Below are positions 1 to 9,259 of a stretch of 64,000 nt of DNA, piece after piece. Under the pieces are notes generated by a model. That model saw nothing but the letters and a program-made list of their open reading frames with translations. It had not been told where the DNA came from and made no database searches. Source of the stretch: Pseudomonas aylmerensis (GTDB taxonomy: Bacteria > Pseudomonadota > Gammaproteobacteria > Pseudomonadales > Pseudomonadaceae); contig NZ_MAUE01000025.1 of assembly GCF_001702265.1 (NCBI RefSeq), positions 1 to 64,000 on the forward strand, given 5' to 3'. The position numbers and the translations under genes were made by a program. Numbering within the stretch: position 1 is the first letter of the stretch; every line of letters starts with the position of its first letter.

Positions 1-1
1 T

Positions 2-322
2 GGCGGGTTCTTCTTTGTCTTCCTGATCGTGGTGACCTGCGCCCTGCTCGCTCGCCTTAACGGCCGCTGGAAACCCGAGCCCGGCACCTTCAGCCTTGGG
101 CGCTGGGGCCTGCCGGTCAACGTCGCGGCCTTTGCCTGGCTGATATTCGAAAGCATCAACGTGGCCTGGCCGCGGGTGGCGTTGGCACCGCCAGACGCGC
201 CGTGGTTCCAGGTATGGGCGGTGATCCTGGTGTTCTCGGTACTGGCCGTGCTCGGTTTGATCTACCTGTTCTGGGCCAAGCCGTATCAACGCGGCGTCAC
301 CGCGCAATTGCGCGCTCAATAA
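2..322 (+). CDS. Amino acid permease (APC superfamily), C-terminal fragment
   Basis: The reading frame is open from the window edge, so the 5' part of this gene lies outside. The visible 106 residues are hydrophobic, with two or three membrane segments, and contain the pattern FSLGRWGLPVN, common near the C-terminus of APC-type amino acid/amine permeases. The protein ends with a short basic tail. The downstream alcohol dehydrogenase starts 19 bases later on the same strand, so the two probably share a transcript and may take up and process the same substrate. That substrate cannot be inferred from the fragment. Confidence 0.7.
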   Translation, partial: GGFFFVFLIVVTCALLARLNGRWKPEPGTFSLGRWGLPVNVAAFAWLIFESINVAWPRVALAPPDAPWFQVWAVILVFSVLAVLGLIYLFWAKPYQRGVTAQLRAQ

Positions 323-341
323 ACTGGACACGGAGTTTCAG

Positions 342-1538
342 ATGTCAGTCCTTCACTATTGGAATTACCCCACCGAAATCTTCTGCGGGCCCGACGCGCT
401 GGCGGTCCTCGCGCAACGCTGCAATTTGCTCGAAATGCGCAAACCTATGCTGGTGACCGACCCGGGCATGCTCGCCCTGGAGCCACTGGCCTTACTCAAG
501 GCGCACCTGATCGAAGCGGATATTCCCTTCGCCGTGTTCAGTGACATTCACAGCAACCCCACGCTGGAGGACGTCGCGCGCGGCGTCAGCGCCTTCCAGG
601 CTGGCGGCCATGATTCGTTGATCGCCCTCGGCGGCGGCAGTGCCATGGACGCGGCCAAAGGCATCAGCCTCGCGGCTGTCGATCGGCATGGTCTCGAACG
701 CTTCGAGTGGTCCCAGGTGATCGAGCGCTACCCAAGCCTGGCGGACTTTCCGCGCCTGGAGTTGCCGAAGCTGATTGCCTTGCCGACCACCGCCGGCACC
801 GGTTCGGAACTGGGCCGTGAAGCGGTGCTGACCCTCAGCGAACACAACATCAAACAGGTGATCAGCCACCCGGAGCTGCTGCCTGCCACGGTGATTCTCG
901 ACCCGATCCTCACCCGTGAACTGCCACCGGCGCTCACTGCCGCGACAGGCATGGACGCCCTCACCCACCACATTGAAGCGTTCTGCTCACCGCTGTATCA
1001 CCCGATGTCGGCCGGGGTCGCCGTCGAGGGCGTGCGCCTGATTCAGCAGCACCTGGCCGCCGCCTGCGCGGATGGCCAGGACATGGTGGCGCGCGAAGGC
1101 ATGCTGGTCGCGTCCGCCATGGCCGCGGTGGCATTTCAGAAAGGCCTCGGCGGTGTGCACGCCCTCGCCCATCCGCTGGGTGCGCGGTACCACCGCCACC
1201 ATGGGTTGTTGAATGCGATCCTGCTGCCTTATGTAATGGTGGCCAACCGGGCGGTGATCAGTGATGACATCGCCCGCCTGGCGCGCTACCTGGAACTGCC
1301 CCAAGCGGATTTCGACGGTTTCCTGCGCTGGATACTGCAGCTACGCAGGCAGCTGGGCATTCCCCATTCACTCGGCGAGATCGGCCTGGAGGCAGACGCC
1401 GCGCCGTGGGTCGGTGAGCAGGCGGTGGCCGATATTTCGTCCTCCGACACCAATGCCCGCCCCTTGAGTGCCGATGAATACAGCCAGATCTTCCGCAACG
1501 CGGTGCATGGCGAATTAGCGCTCGTGCTCGACGCGTAA
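342..1538 (+). CDS. Iron-containing alcohol dehydrogenase
   Basis: A cytoplasmic, 398-residue, NAD(P)-dependent alcohol/aldehyde oxidoreductase of the Fe-ADH (group III) family. The nucleotide-binding GGGSAMDAAK motif is near residue 97 and the family motif PTTAGTGSE near residue 149. The metal ligands are visible as GMDALTHHIEAF (Asp and His) and HALAHPLGARYHRHHG (two His). Length is normal for the family. It follows the permease fragment closely on the same strand. Its 3' end overlaps the end of the convergent LysR gene by 24 bases. The actual substrate is unknown. Confidence 0.9.
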   Translation: MSVLHYWNYPTEIFCGPDALAVLAQRCNLLEMRKPMLVTDPGMLALEPLALLKAHLIEADIPFAVFSDIHSNPTLEDVARGVSAFQAGGHDSLIALGGGSAMDAAKGISLAAVDRHGLERFEWSQVIERYPSLADFPRLELPKLIALPTTAGTGSELGREAVLTLSEHNIKQVISHPELLPATVILDPILTRELPPALTAATGMDALTHHIEAFCSPLYHPMSAGVAVEGVRLIQQHLAAACADGQDMVAREGMLVASAMAAVAFQKGLGGVHALAHPLGARYHRHHGLLNAILLPYVMVANRAVISDDIARLARYLELPQADFDGFLRWILQLRRQLGIPHSLGEIGLEADAAPWVGEQAVADISSSDTNARPLSADEYSQIFRNAVHGELALVLDA

Positions 1539-2411
1539 ATCCTCGATAAACGCGCGCACCGCCTCACTGCGTGGGTGGCCGATATGCGTGATCATGCTGT
1601 GTTGCACCGCGTAATGCAGGGTGTCGGGGTGCAGCGCACGCATATGGCCACTGGCGATCCAGGGCGCCGCGTAATGCGCCGGCAGATACCCCAGGTGTGT
1701 CCCGGCGAGGACACCGTGGGCCACCGCTTCCATGTGGTATGCAGTGGCCGACGCGCGCGTGGGCACCACCGGTAGGACTTGGTCAGCGGGCAGAAAGCCA
1801 TGCTTGATCCAGTCACAGGCTTGCAGTTGGTCTACGCTCGGCGAATCGACGCCGAACAGCGGGTGCGTGCGGCCACAAAAAATGCCGATTGCCTCACTGT
1901 AGAGCGGCTGGTAGTCCAGGGTCGGCAATGGCCGGCTGAAATACGAGATGGCCATGTCCAGTTGCCCATCGATCACCGCCAGTTCCAGCTCCGTCGGCGA
2001 GTTCACGAAGATGTGCAGGTGCATGTCGTGCTCTCGCGCATAGAACCGTGCAATCGCCGCGTCGATACGAGCCGTGGGCAAGGTCGCAATGTTGTCCGCC
2101 AGGCCCAGGTATAAATCGCCGACCAGGCGCCCGGCCAAATCCTGGGCCTCATCACGAAACGCATCCACCGCCCCAAACAGCGCCGAGGACGCCTTGAGGA
2201 TGCGCTGGCCTTTTTCGGTCAGGCGAAAGCCCCCTTTGCCACGCTCGCAAATGCGATAACCGAGGCGTTTTTCCAGGCCGGAGATATGCGTGCTGATGTT
2301 CGATTGGCTCATGTTCAGCTCGGCCTGGGCCGCTGTGAACCCGCCGCACCTGACCACTACGGCAAAAATGCGCAGCAGGCGCAAATCCATGTCCGTGACA
2401 TTTCTGAGCAC
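1515..2411 (-). CDS. LysR-family transcriptional regulator
   Basis: A 298-residue LysR regulator. The N-terminal winged helix-turn-helix (about residues 9-65, with FTAAQAELNMSQSNISTHI) is followed by a periplasmic-binding-protein-like effector domain. It converges on and slightly overlaps the alcohol dehydrogenase, and it is divergent from the MFS exporter at 2545. The 133-base gap to the exporter makes that gene the more likely target, following the usual LysR arrangement (inference). An internal ATG at codon 8 (MDLRLLRIF) is an equally plausible start. Confidence 0.88.
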   Translation of the reverse strand: MLRNVTDMDLRLLRIFAVVVRCGGFTAAQAELNMSQSNISTHISGLEKRLGYRICERGKGGFRLTEKGQRILKASSALFGAVDAFRDEAQDLAGRLVGDLYLGLADNIATLPTARIDAAIARFYAREHDMHLHIFVNSPTELELAVIDGQLDMAISYFSRPLPTLDYQPLYSEAIGIFCGRTHPLFGVDSPSVDQLQACDWIKHGFLPADQVLPVVPTRASATAYHMEAVAHGVLAGTHLGYLPAHYAAPWIASGHMRALHPDTLHYAVQHSMITHIGHPRSEAVRAFIEDLRVEHER

Positions 2412-2544
2412 AGCAATTCCCTGAGTGCAGGCTTATGAAGGGGCTCATTCAACGCGAGCGCTTCGCCAGCGTCAATCTTGCTTGTGTGCCAGCGGTACGA
2501 AACTTAAGCTGACGCTCTTTTGCACGCCCTAGCCCGGATATTCC

Positions 2545-3765
2545 ATGTCTCGAAGTATTGCCCACCTCGCCCTCCTGCTCGGGTTGATCACCGCCGTCGG
2601 ACCTTTCGCCATTGACATCTACCTGCCGGCCCTGCCGACCCTCGGCGCCAGCCTGCAGGCGTCGCCGGCGGCGGTGCAGATGAGCCTGACGGTGTTCTTC
2701 ATCATCGTCGGCGTGTGCCAACTGTTCTATGGCCCGATCAGCGATGTGTTCGGGCGCAAGCTGCCGATCTATGCCGGCCTGGTGATCTTTGCCGTGGGCA
2801 GCATCGGTAGCGCGCTGGCCCCGAGCATTGAAGTGCTGATTGGCTTTCGCGCGGTGCAGGCGTTCGGGGCGTGCGCCGGAATGGTGATCCCGCGGGCCAT
2901 CGTGCGCGACTTGTACACCGGCCACGAAGCCGCGCGCCTGATGGCCTTGCTGATGCTGGTAATGAGCGTCTCGCCGATCCTTGCGCCGCTGGCCGGCAGC
3001 CTGGTGATTTCGTTGTGGAGCTGGCGTGAAGTGTTTGTCGTGCTCGCTGTGGTGGCTGTGCTCTGCCTGGTGATGACCGTCGTACAACTGCCGGAAACCC
3101 ACCCCGCCGAGCGGCGTCTGGGCAAGACCCTGGGCAGCGCGTTCGGCAGTTACGGCGCCCTCCTCCACGACCCGGTCTTCACCGGTTTGTCGGTGGTCTG
3201 CGGGTTTGGCCTGGCGACATTCTTTGTGTTTATCGGCAGCGCGCCGTTCGTGTACATCGAGTATTTCGGCCTGACTCCGACCCAGTTCAGCCTGTGCTTT
3301 GCTCTCAACGCCGCGTCGTTTTTTGCCATGAGCCAGCTCACCGCACGCCTCAGTGCGCGCTTCGGCCTGGCGCCGTTGATTCGCTGGTCCGTGGTCAGCG
3401 TCGCGGCGGTGATGGTCCTGCTCGCTGTGACCACCCTGTGGAGCGACAGCCTCGCCCTGATGATGACGCTGCTGTTTATCGGCTTCGGCTTTCTCGGCCT
3501 GTTGTTGCCAGCCGCCGGCGTATTGTCCCTGGAAGACCACGGCGCGGTGGCGGGTTCGGCGTCGGCACTGCTGGGCGCCATCCAGATGGTAACCGCCGCC
3601 GTGTCGATGACCCTAGTGGGCGTGTTCGCCGACCACACGCCGGCGCCGATGTTGATCGGCATCGCACTGTGCGCGGTCGCGGCGCTGCTCACGACACTGT
3701 GGACCTTGCAGCGCCTGCCCCCGCATCTGGCGTCCAGCGTGCCGCACACGCCGCCAGCCAATTGA
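2545..3765 (+). CDS. MFS multidrug exporter, Bcr/CflA family
   Basis: A 406-residue inner-membrane major facilitator protein with about twelve hydrophobic segments. The opening pattern GPFAIDIYLPALP and the loop 2-3 motif GPISDVFGRKLP are characteristic of the Bcr/CflA drug:proton antiporters. It is transcribed divergently from the LysR gene at 1515-2411, which may control it. Its last 77 bases overlap antisense the 3' end of the GGDEF/EAL gene. The substrate cannot be read from the sequence. Confidence 0.9.
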   Translation: MSRSIAHLALLLGLITAVGPFAIDIYLPALPTLGASLQASPAAVQMSLTVFFIIVGVCQLFYGPISDVFGRKLPIYAGLVIFAVGSIGSALAPSIEVLIGFRAVQAFGACAGMVIPRAIVRDLYTGHEAARLMALLMLVMSVSPILAPLAGSLVISLWSWREVFVVLAVVAVLCLVMTVVQLPETHPAERRLGKTLGSAFGSYGALLHDPVFTGLSVVCGFGLATFFVFIGSAPFVYIEYFGLTPTQFSLCFALNAASFFAMSQLTARLSARFGLAPLIRWSVVSVAAVMVLLAVTTLWSDSLALMMTLLFIGFGFLGLLLPAAGVLSLEDHGAVAGSASALLGAIQMVTAAVSMTLVGVFADHTPAPMLIGIALCAVAALLTTLWTLQRLPPHLASSVPHTPPAN

Positions 3766-5707
3766 AAAACAGCGGCGCGGGCATCGGCTTGGCGATCATG
3801 TAACCTTGGATTTCATGGCAACCAAACGCCGCCAATAAGGCGCAGGCCTGCGGGTCTTCGACACCTTCCGCGACCAGTCGCAGGTTCATGATCAGGCCCA
3901 GCTGAATAATCGCCCTGACAATGGCCTGCTGCTCGGGTTGGTGCAGGTGGGTGATGAACGAACGGTCGATTTTCAGCTCATCCACCGGCAGGCGAGACAG
4001 GTAGGCCAGGGACGAATGGCCGGTGCCAAAGTCGTCGATCGACAACGAAAAACCCAGCTGGCGCAATGCACGCAGCGCCGCCAAGGCCTGCTCGGGCTTG
4101 TGCATGGCACTCGACTCGGTGATTTCCAGACCCAGCAGTGCCGGGTTGGCGCCGGTGTGCTTGAGCAGCGCCTCGACCTGGGCAGGGAATGTCGCCGACT
4201 CCAGGTCCTGTACGCTTAAATTCACACTGATACGGATCTCGGACGTGCGGCTCAACTGCATGCATTCTTGCAACAACCACAGGCTCAGCGCGCAGATGCG
4301 CCCGTTGTGCTCGATGATCGGCAGGAACACCCCCGGCGCAATCAGGCCCAGCCGCGGGTGCTGCCAGCGCACCAGGGCTTCGGCCGCGACGATACGCCGG
4401 TCCTGCAGGCTGGCCTTGGGTTGCAGGAACACGCGCATTTGCCCGGCCTCGATGGCCAGGTCGAAATCATCCAGCAACGCCATCTGCTGCTGGCGCCGCT
4501 GTTCCAGTTCCGGGTCGTAGAACACATGGCTGACGGCCTGGCTGCGCGCCGCATCCAGTGCAACTTCGGCATAACACAGCAGGTCCTGCACGCAGCGCCC
4601 ATGTACGGGGTAGCGAGCCAGCCCGAGGCGCGCCTTGACCATCACCGAGTGCTGCCCGCCGAGCCTGAAGGGTTGATCGAGTGTGCGGGCCAGGCGCGCC
4701 AGGCAGATCTCTTCATCACAGCGCAGCAGCAAGGCGAAACCGTCGGAGGGCAATCGCGCCAGCAACTCGCCGGCGTTCAGCACCGCCGATAAACGCCTGG
4801 CCACGCCTTGCAGCAACACGTTGCCATCGGCATAGCCGTACAGCGCGTTGATGCGCTTGACGTCGCAGATGTCGAAGATCGCCACCGTCAGCCCTGCCAG
4901 TGGCCGGTCACCGGCCTCGATCACCTGGTTGACGTTCATGATAAAGCGCGTGCGGTTGGGCAACCCGGTCAACGGGTCTTCGAACGCCAGTTGCGAGATC
5001 CGTAGCTCTCGATTGGCAATCACCAGCAAGCCCAGCAGGAAGGTCACCAGCCCAATGCCCAGGAATAACACCAGGCAGCCACGACGCTCAGCCTCGACGT
5101 CCGCAAGACTCACATCGGCGCCAAGCACCAATTGGCTGCCCTCGGGACCGGTGACAGGCATGAACAATGAGCGGAAATCGCCGAATTGATCGTGATAGTC
5201 GACCACCGCGCTGCGCCGCTCAGCAAACACCTGGGCCAGCTGCGGCGGTGCGCTTGCGTAAGCACTCAGGTGCTCGCCGTAGCGGCCGCTGTCGATGTCC
5301 TCGGCACTGGCTGAATCCATCACGAACAGGGTGTGGCCCTGGCGCTGCGTGAGCACATAGATCGAATCGACCCCGGCTTTTTTCGCGTAGCTGTCCAGGC
5401 GTTGCAGCATGGCCTCGTAGCGCGGTGCATCGAACGGTCCCTGCGCGAGTAACTCACGCAGGTAGTCATCACCGATAACCACCGGCAAGGCTTGCACAAT
5501 TGCATTGAGGCGCGTGCCCAGCAACGCCTCGTCAGCGGCCACCTTGAAGCGATAACCGCTGACGGTGAACAGCACCGTCACCAGCAGATGAATCAGCACA
5601 AAACTGAGCGAGACCCGGCCGAGCAGCGCCAGCGAACGCAGGCCCCTGCGGCGCAAGGGGGCATCGTCGGGTAATAGCCAGCCGTGGGGTTCCAGCGTCT
5701 TGCCCAT
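3689..5707 (-). CDS. Membrane GGDEF/EAL protein, probable c-di-GMP phosphodiesterase
   Basis: A 672-residue inner-membrane signalling protein. Transmembrane segments near residues 28-50 and 210-232 enclose a periplasmic sensor region. A GGDEF domain (about 240-390) and an EAL domain (about 405-660) follow. The GGDEF signature is replaced by LPSDGF (319-324), so cyclase activity is unlikely. The EAL domain keeps EALVRW (from 443), the IDDFGTGHSSL loop and VAEGVED, so it probably hydrolyses c-di-GMP. I chose the ATG at 5707, four bases after the chemoreceptor stop. An upstream in-frame ATG at 5824 lies inside the chemoreceptor gene and would add a basic, non-conserved leader. The pair with the chemoreceptor suggests a shared sensory role. 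Confidence 0.87.
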   Translation of the reverse strand: MGKTLEPHGWLLPDDAPLRRRGLRSLALLGRVSLSFVLIHLLVTVLFTVSGYRFKVAADEALLGTRLNAIVQALPVVIGDDYLRELLAQGPFDAPRYEAMLQRLDSYAKKAGVDSIYVLTQRQGHTLFVMDSASAEDIDSGRYGEHLSAYASAPPQLAQVFAERRSAVVDYHDQFGDFRSLFMPVTGPEGSQLVLGADVSLADVEAERRGCLVLFLGIGLVTFLLGLLVIANRELRISQLAFEDPLTGLPNRTRFIMNVNQVIEAGDRPLAGLTVAIFDICDVKRINALYGYADGNVLLQGVARRLSAVLNAGELLARLPSDGFALLLRCDEEICLARLARTLDQPFRLGGQHSVMVKARLGLARYPVHGRCVQDLLCYAEVALDAARSQAVSHVFYDPELEQRRQQQMALLDDFDLAIEAGQMRVFLQPKASLQDRRIVAAEALVRWQHPRLGLIAPGVFLPIIEHNGRICALSLWLLQECMQLSRTSEIRISVNLSVQDLESATFPAQVEALLKHTGANPALLGLEITESSAMHKPEQALAALRALRQLGFSLSIDDFGTGHSSLAYLSRLPVDELKIDRSFITHLHQPEQQAIVRAIIQLGLIMNLRLVAEGVEDPQACALLAAFGCHEIQGYMIAKPMPAPLFFNWLAACAARWTPDAGAGAARSTVS

Positions 5708-5711
5708 GGGG

Positions 5712-7289
5712 TTAGACCTGGAACCGCTGGACCAATTGCTGCAGGTCGCCCCCCAGCTGCGCCAGGTCGGCGCTCGAGTCGGCCATTTCGGCGCTCGCCT
5801 GGGCCGACTGGTCGGCCACTTCACGCACGGTCGTCACGCTGCGGTTGATGCTGTCGGCCACGGTATTCTGCGCTTGCGCGGCGGTCGCGATCAGCAGGCT
5901 CATCTGCTGGATTCCCGCCACTTGCTCGGTAATCGTCGCCAGTGCTGCGCCAGTGTCACGCACGCCAGTGACAGTCGACTGGGTTTGCACCACGCTGGCC
6001 TGCATCATTCGCGAGCTTTCTGCGGCGATACGCTGCAGCCCGGCAATCAGGCTTTCAATTTCCTCCGATGACTGCTGCGTACGCTGGGCCAGGCTGCGCA
6101 CTTCATCCGCCACCACCGCAAAGCCGCGGCCCGCCTCCCCGGCCCTGGCGGCTTCGATGGCCGCATTGAGCGCCAGCAGATTGGTTTGCCCGGCGACGGT
6201 CTTGATCACATCCAGCACACCACCGATGCGTTCGCTTTCCTGATGCAGGCGCGTCATCGATTCCGCCGACAGGCCCACGTCGCGTGCCAGCGTTTCGATT
6301 TGCTGCACCGCTTGCTGTGACACCCCGAGCGCACTGCTGGCCTGGGTGTCTGCGGCCTTCGCCGCGTGCGCGGCGGACTCCGAGTTGCGGGCCACTTCGA
6401 GCACAGTCGCAGTCATTTCGGTCATGGCCGTCGCGACCCGGTCGGTCTCGCTTTTCTGGCTCTCGATACCCGCGCGGGTCTGCAAGGTAATCGCCGCGAA
6501 CTGGCTGGAGGACGCCGCCAGCCGGTGCGAGCTGGTGCCGATCTGCGAAATCACATCACGCAGGCGGTGGCTCATGTGGTTGATCGAACGGAGCATCTGG
6601 CCCAGTTCGTCGGCGCGCTCGCTGTGCAGTTCGACGGTAAGGTCGCCATTGGCAATACGCTCGGCAGCTTCGAGGGTCTGTCGCAGCGGTACGACGATCT
6701 GGTGCCCGATGCGCCAGGCCAGCAATCCACCGAACACCAGCGCGAGCAAGGTGATCGACCCCAACACAATCACCACCGCCTCGACACTGCGCTTGGCCCG
6801 CACGGCTTCTGCGTCGTACAGCTCGTTGATCTCGCCTTGCAGCGCCGCCAGCGCGGCGTTCAACTTGAGAACTGTTGGCCCGACATTCACCCCGGTTTCT
6901 ACCTGGCCTTGGGCGGTCATGTATGCGTGCAGCTTCTCATCCAGGCGACGGATCCTGCCGAGGTCTTCCTGGGGCCAGTCACCGTCGTGGACATCGCTGA
7001 CGATGCTCGCCAGCATTTTCTGCATCTTCTCCAGGCTCGCATCGCGGCGCGCGAGTTGGGCCGTGTCCGTGGTCAAGGCGTAGGTAAAGTTGGCATCGCG
7101 CGAGAACACGGTCTGATCGAACAGATTGCCGAGGCGATTGATGCGCTTGAGCGATTGCCCATCACTGCGCAGGCCATACAGCCCAGTCAACGCGAGCAGC
7201 ACCGCCAACGCCAATAACAGGCCAAACCCCAACCCCAGTTTCCGGGAGACGGTCAGGTGCTCCAATGCAAATCCACGCGACATAGCCAA
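5712..7289 (-). CDS. Methyl-accepting chemotaxis protein
   Basis: A 525-residue chemoreceptor. A transmembrane segment (about residues 16-38) leads to a helical periplasmic ligand domain, a second transmembrane segment near 170-190, a HAMP linker (VPLRQTLEAAERIANGD) and a long signalling coiled coil. The hairpin tip is intact: VIKTVAGQTNLLALNAAIEAA and RGFAVVADEVRSLAQRT. Methylation-type Glu/Gln pairs flank it. The ligand is unknown. It is followed four bases later by the GGDEF/EAL gene, so the two are almost certainly co-transcribed. An alternative start two codons downstream (MSRGF) is possible. Confidence 0.92.
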   Translation of the reverse strand: MAMSRGFALEHLTVSRKLGLGFGLLLALAVLLALTGLYGLRSDGQSLKRINRLGNLFDQTVFSRDANFTYALTTDTAQLARRDASLEKMQKMLASIVSDVHDGDWPQEDLGRIRRLDEKLHAYMTAQGQVETGVNVGPTVLKLNAALAALQGEINELYDAEAVRAKRSVEAVVIVLGSITLLALVFGGLLAWRIGHQIVVPLRQTLEAAERIANGDLTVELHSERADELGQMLRSINHMSHRLRDVISQIGTSSHRLAASSSQFAAITLQTRAGIESQKSETDRVATAMTEMTATVLEVARNSESAAHAAKAADTQASSALGVSQQAVQQIETLARDVGLSAESMTRLHQESERIGGVLDVIKTVAGQTNLLALNAAIEAARAGEAGRGFAVVADEVRSLAQRTQQSSEEIESLIAGLQRIAAESSRMMQASVVQTQSTVTGVRDTGAALATITEQVAGIQQMSLLIATAAQAQNTVADSINRSVTTVREVADQSAQASAEMADSSADLAQLGGDLQQLVQRFQV

Positions 7290-7481
7290 CAGCCTCTTTG
7301 TTTCAGTGTGCCCACGGCGCAGAAACGCCTCACCCTCGCGGAAATGCGATAGTGATTTGTGCAGGAATTAATCTAATGGGTGCACGACTCGCACAGTTAT
7401 CAGGCGCACGCCGAAACTTGAGTCAAAGTGCCATCAAACAATAGCATTGGCTGAACGAAGAATAAACAAACTGCGATAAAT

Positions 7482-7512
7482 CCAAATATGGATGAGTGAA
7501 ATCCATATTTGG
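7482..7512. repeat. Inverted repeat, 12-bp arms, possible operator
   Basis: CCAAATATGGAT at 7482-7493 is matched exactly by its reverse complement at 7501-7512, with a seven-base spacer. No T tract follows on either strand, so a terminator is unlikely. It sits about 140 bases upstream of the LysR start and could be an operator for that regulator (inference). Confidence 0.45.
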
Positions 7513-7554
7513 TTATTTATTATCCGCAGAACTACCGGTAAGATCGCGCCGCTC

Positions 7555-7570
7555 AAAACAGCGCTGTTTT
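7555..7570. promoter_or_regulatory. 16-bp perfect palindrome AAAACAGCGCTGTTTT
   Basis: A perfect palindrome with no spacer, 82 bases before the LysR start at 7653. Symmetric short sites in this position often bind a dimeric regulator. The binding protein is not known. Confidence 0.35.
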
Positions 7571-7652
7571 ATATATCACCCTCCCCCATTCCGCTATAGC
7601 GTACTGGGTGTGTTTATTATTAATTCGGTCCGCAGGGGCGCCAAGGTTAATT

Positions 7653-8537
7653 ATGCTGGATGATGTCGCTATCTTCGTTCAAATCGTCCGCAGCGGAAGC
7701 CTGTCGCTGGCCAGCAAGAGGCTCGACATCCCCGCCAACACCTTGGGCCGACGCCTTGCAAGCCTGGAGCAGGCCATGGGCACGCCGCTGTTGTTCCGGT
7801 CGACCCGCGCGCTGCGCTGCACGCCGGCGGGTGATGTTCTTTATCAACAGAGCAGCGCCAACATTGATGCGCTTAACGCCACCATTGAATCGATTAAACA
7901 CATGGATGGCGAACCGCGCGGCACCATCCGCGTGCACGTGTCGACGAGTTTCTTTGAATATTCGGAAACCAACTTCCTTCAGGTCTTCCTGGACAAGTAC
8001 CCGGACATCGAACTTGAACTGATCGTCTCCGATATTGAACCTAACTTGACCGAAGACGGTATCGACCTGCTGTTGCGCGTGGGCAAGCCGAAAAAAAGCA
8101 GTTATGTCACGCACAAGTTGCGCGACGTGACATTGGGCTTATATGCGAGTGCGCACTATCTGGCGCGACAAGGCACACCGCAGACCCTCAACGACCTGGC
8201 CGGGCATGAACACCTGCAGTACCTGGGCAAGACCCATGAAAACCTGCTGACCCTCAAGCGCCAGGACCAGACCTACAGCCTGCCGGTGCGTGGCCGGTTT
8301 TCTTCCGACTCCATGCTCGGCCTGATCAATGCCGCGCACCAGGGCCTGGGCATTGCGCTGTTGAACAACGTGATGACCCAGTTCGAACAGAAAGAGCTGG
8401 TGCACGTACTGCCGGAGTACTACCTGCCCACCGAAGGCTTCTACGCGGTCTACCCGAATGAGAAATCCTTGTCGAAGGCTGCCCTGGCAGTGCTCAACCA
8501 CATGATCGACAAGGCCGCAATCTGCCGCCTGCGTTAG
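7653..8537 (+). CDS. LysR-family transcriptional regulator
   Basis: A 294-residue LysR regulator with an N-terminal helix-turn-helix (SGSLSLASKRLDIPANTLGRRLASLE) and a substrate-binding domain resembling the group that acts on aromatic or drug-export genes. I start it at the ATG at 7653, which has AAGG seven bases upstream and gives the family-typical MLDDVAIFVQIV opening. A GTG 15 codons earlier is open but lacks conserved sequence. It is divergent from the chemoreceptor and its last four bases overlap the convergent LysE-type exporter gene. Its target is unknown. Confidence 0.87.
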   Translation: MLDDVAIFVQIVRSGSLSLASKRLDIPANTLGRRLASLEQAMGTPLLFRSTRALRCTPAGDVLYQQSSANIDALNATIESIKHMDGEPRGTIRVHVSTSFFEYSETNFLQVFLDKYPDIELELIVSDIEPNLTEDGIDLLLRVGKPKKSSYVTHKLRDVTLGLYASAHYLARQGTPQTLNDLAGHEHLQYLGKTHENLLTLKRQDQTYSLPVRGRFSSDSMLGLINAAHQGLGIALLNNVMTQFEQKELVHVLPEYYLPTEGFYAVYPNEKSLSKAALAVLNHMIDKAAICRLR

Positions 8538-9145
8538 TGGCTGCGCAGGACGGCAGCTGCATGCAGGATCCCCACTGTTGCCACCGCAAGCAACACCAGG
8601 CTGGCCACCCGGTTGATGCCGCCGCGGTACTTCAGCGCAAACGGCCTGCGGGCAATGGCGATGTAGAACGCCAGCACCAGGAAGTCGATGACCACCCACG
8701 CCAGGGTCAACAGCGTCACGCTGCGGCTGAACGAATCGGCTACCTGGATGAACTGCGGGAAAAACGCCACGAAGAAAATGATGTCCTTGGGGTTGGAGAT
8801 GCCCACCAGGAAGCCGGTGCCGACAGTGCCACCGCGACGGCCGGCCGCAGGCGCTTGACCTGCAGGGCTACGCAGGCCCTGGATGCCAAGGTAGAAGATG
8901 AACAGGCAGCCGATAACACTGATGCCGTTCAACAGTGCCGGGCTGACCGACAGGCTGCCCGCCAAAATCAGCACTGCCAGTACTGCCAGGGTCAGCGACG
9001 CGAGGTTGGTCCCCACAGCCGTCCACAACGCATGTCGGGTGCCGGCGTGTTGGCTGGTCGTGATGATCAGCGCCACCACCGGGCCCGGGGTGGCGATCAG
9101 CATGAAGACGCTGAGCAGGTAGACCAGCAGTAATGAAGTGTCCAT
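8534..9145 (-). CDS. LysE/RhtB-family amino acid exporter
   Basis: A 203-residue inner-membrane protein with about six hydrophobic segments. The opening ATPGPVVALIITTSQHAGTR and the later GISNPKDIIFFVAFFPQFI are hallmarks of the LysE/RhtB translocators, which export amino acids or small amines. The LysR gene at 9260 is divergent with a 114-base gap. This is the classic arrangement of LysE with its activator, so that regulator probably controls it (inference). The substrate is unknown. Confidence 0.9.
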   Translation of the reverse strand: MDTSLLLVYLLSVFMLIATPGPVVALIITTSQHAGTRHALWTAVGTNLASLTLAVLAVLILAGSLSVSPALLNGISVIGCLFIFYLGIQGLRSPAGQAPAAGRRGGTVGTGFLVGISNPKDIIFFVAFFPQFIQVADSFSRSVTLLTLAWVVIDFLVLAFYIAIARRPFALKYRGGINRVASLVLLAVATVGILHAAAVLRSH

Positions 9146-9259
9146 GGTGCACGCCGCCTTGTGGGGTTCAGGGGCTGGCAGCGTGAGGCATCAGGCACGC
9201 GTTGAAAAACGCAAAAGCCTGTGACCTACTATGAGTATTTATCACAATGAATAATCTCC

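Larger units (their letters stand above)
7290..7652. other. Divergent intergenic region with two palindromes
   Basis: This 363-base gap lies between the chemoreceptor (minus) and a LysR gene (plus) and must hold both promoters. It is visibly AT-richer than its surroundings. It contains an inverted repeat with 12-base arms (7482-7493 and 7501-7512) and a separate 16-base perfect palindrome at 7555-7570. I see no gene of its own in it. Confidence 0.6.

Noticed and set aside
2449..3540. 363-codon open frame opposite the MFS exporter.
   Set aside because: Composition is dominated by Gln, His and Arg; it is a shadow of a membrane protein gene.
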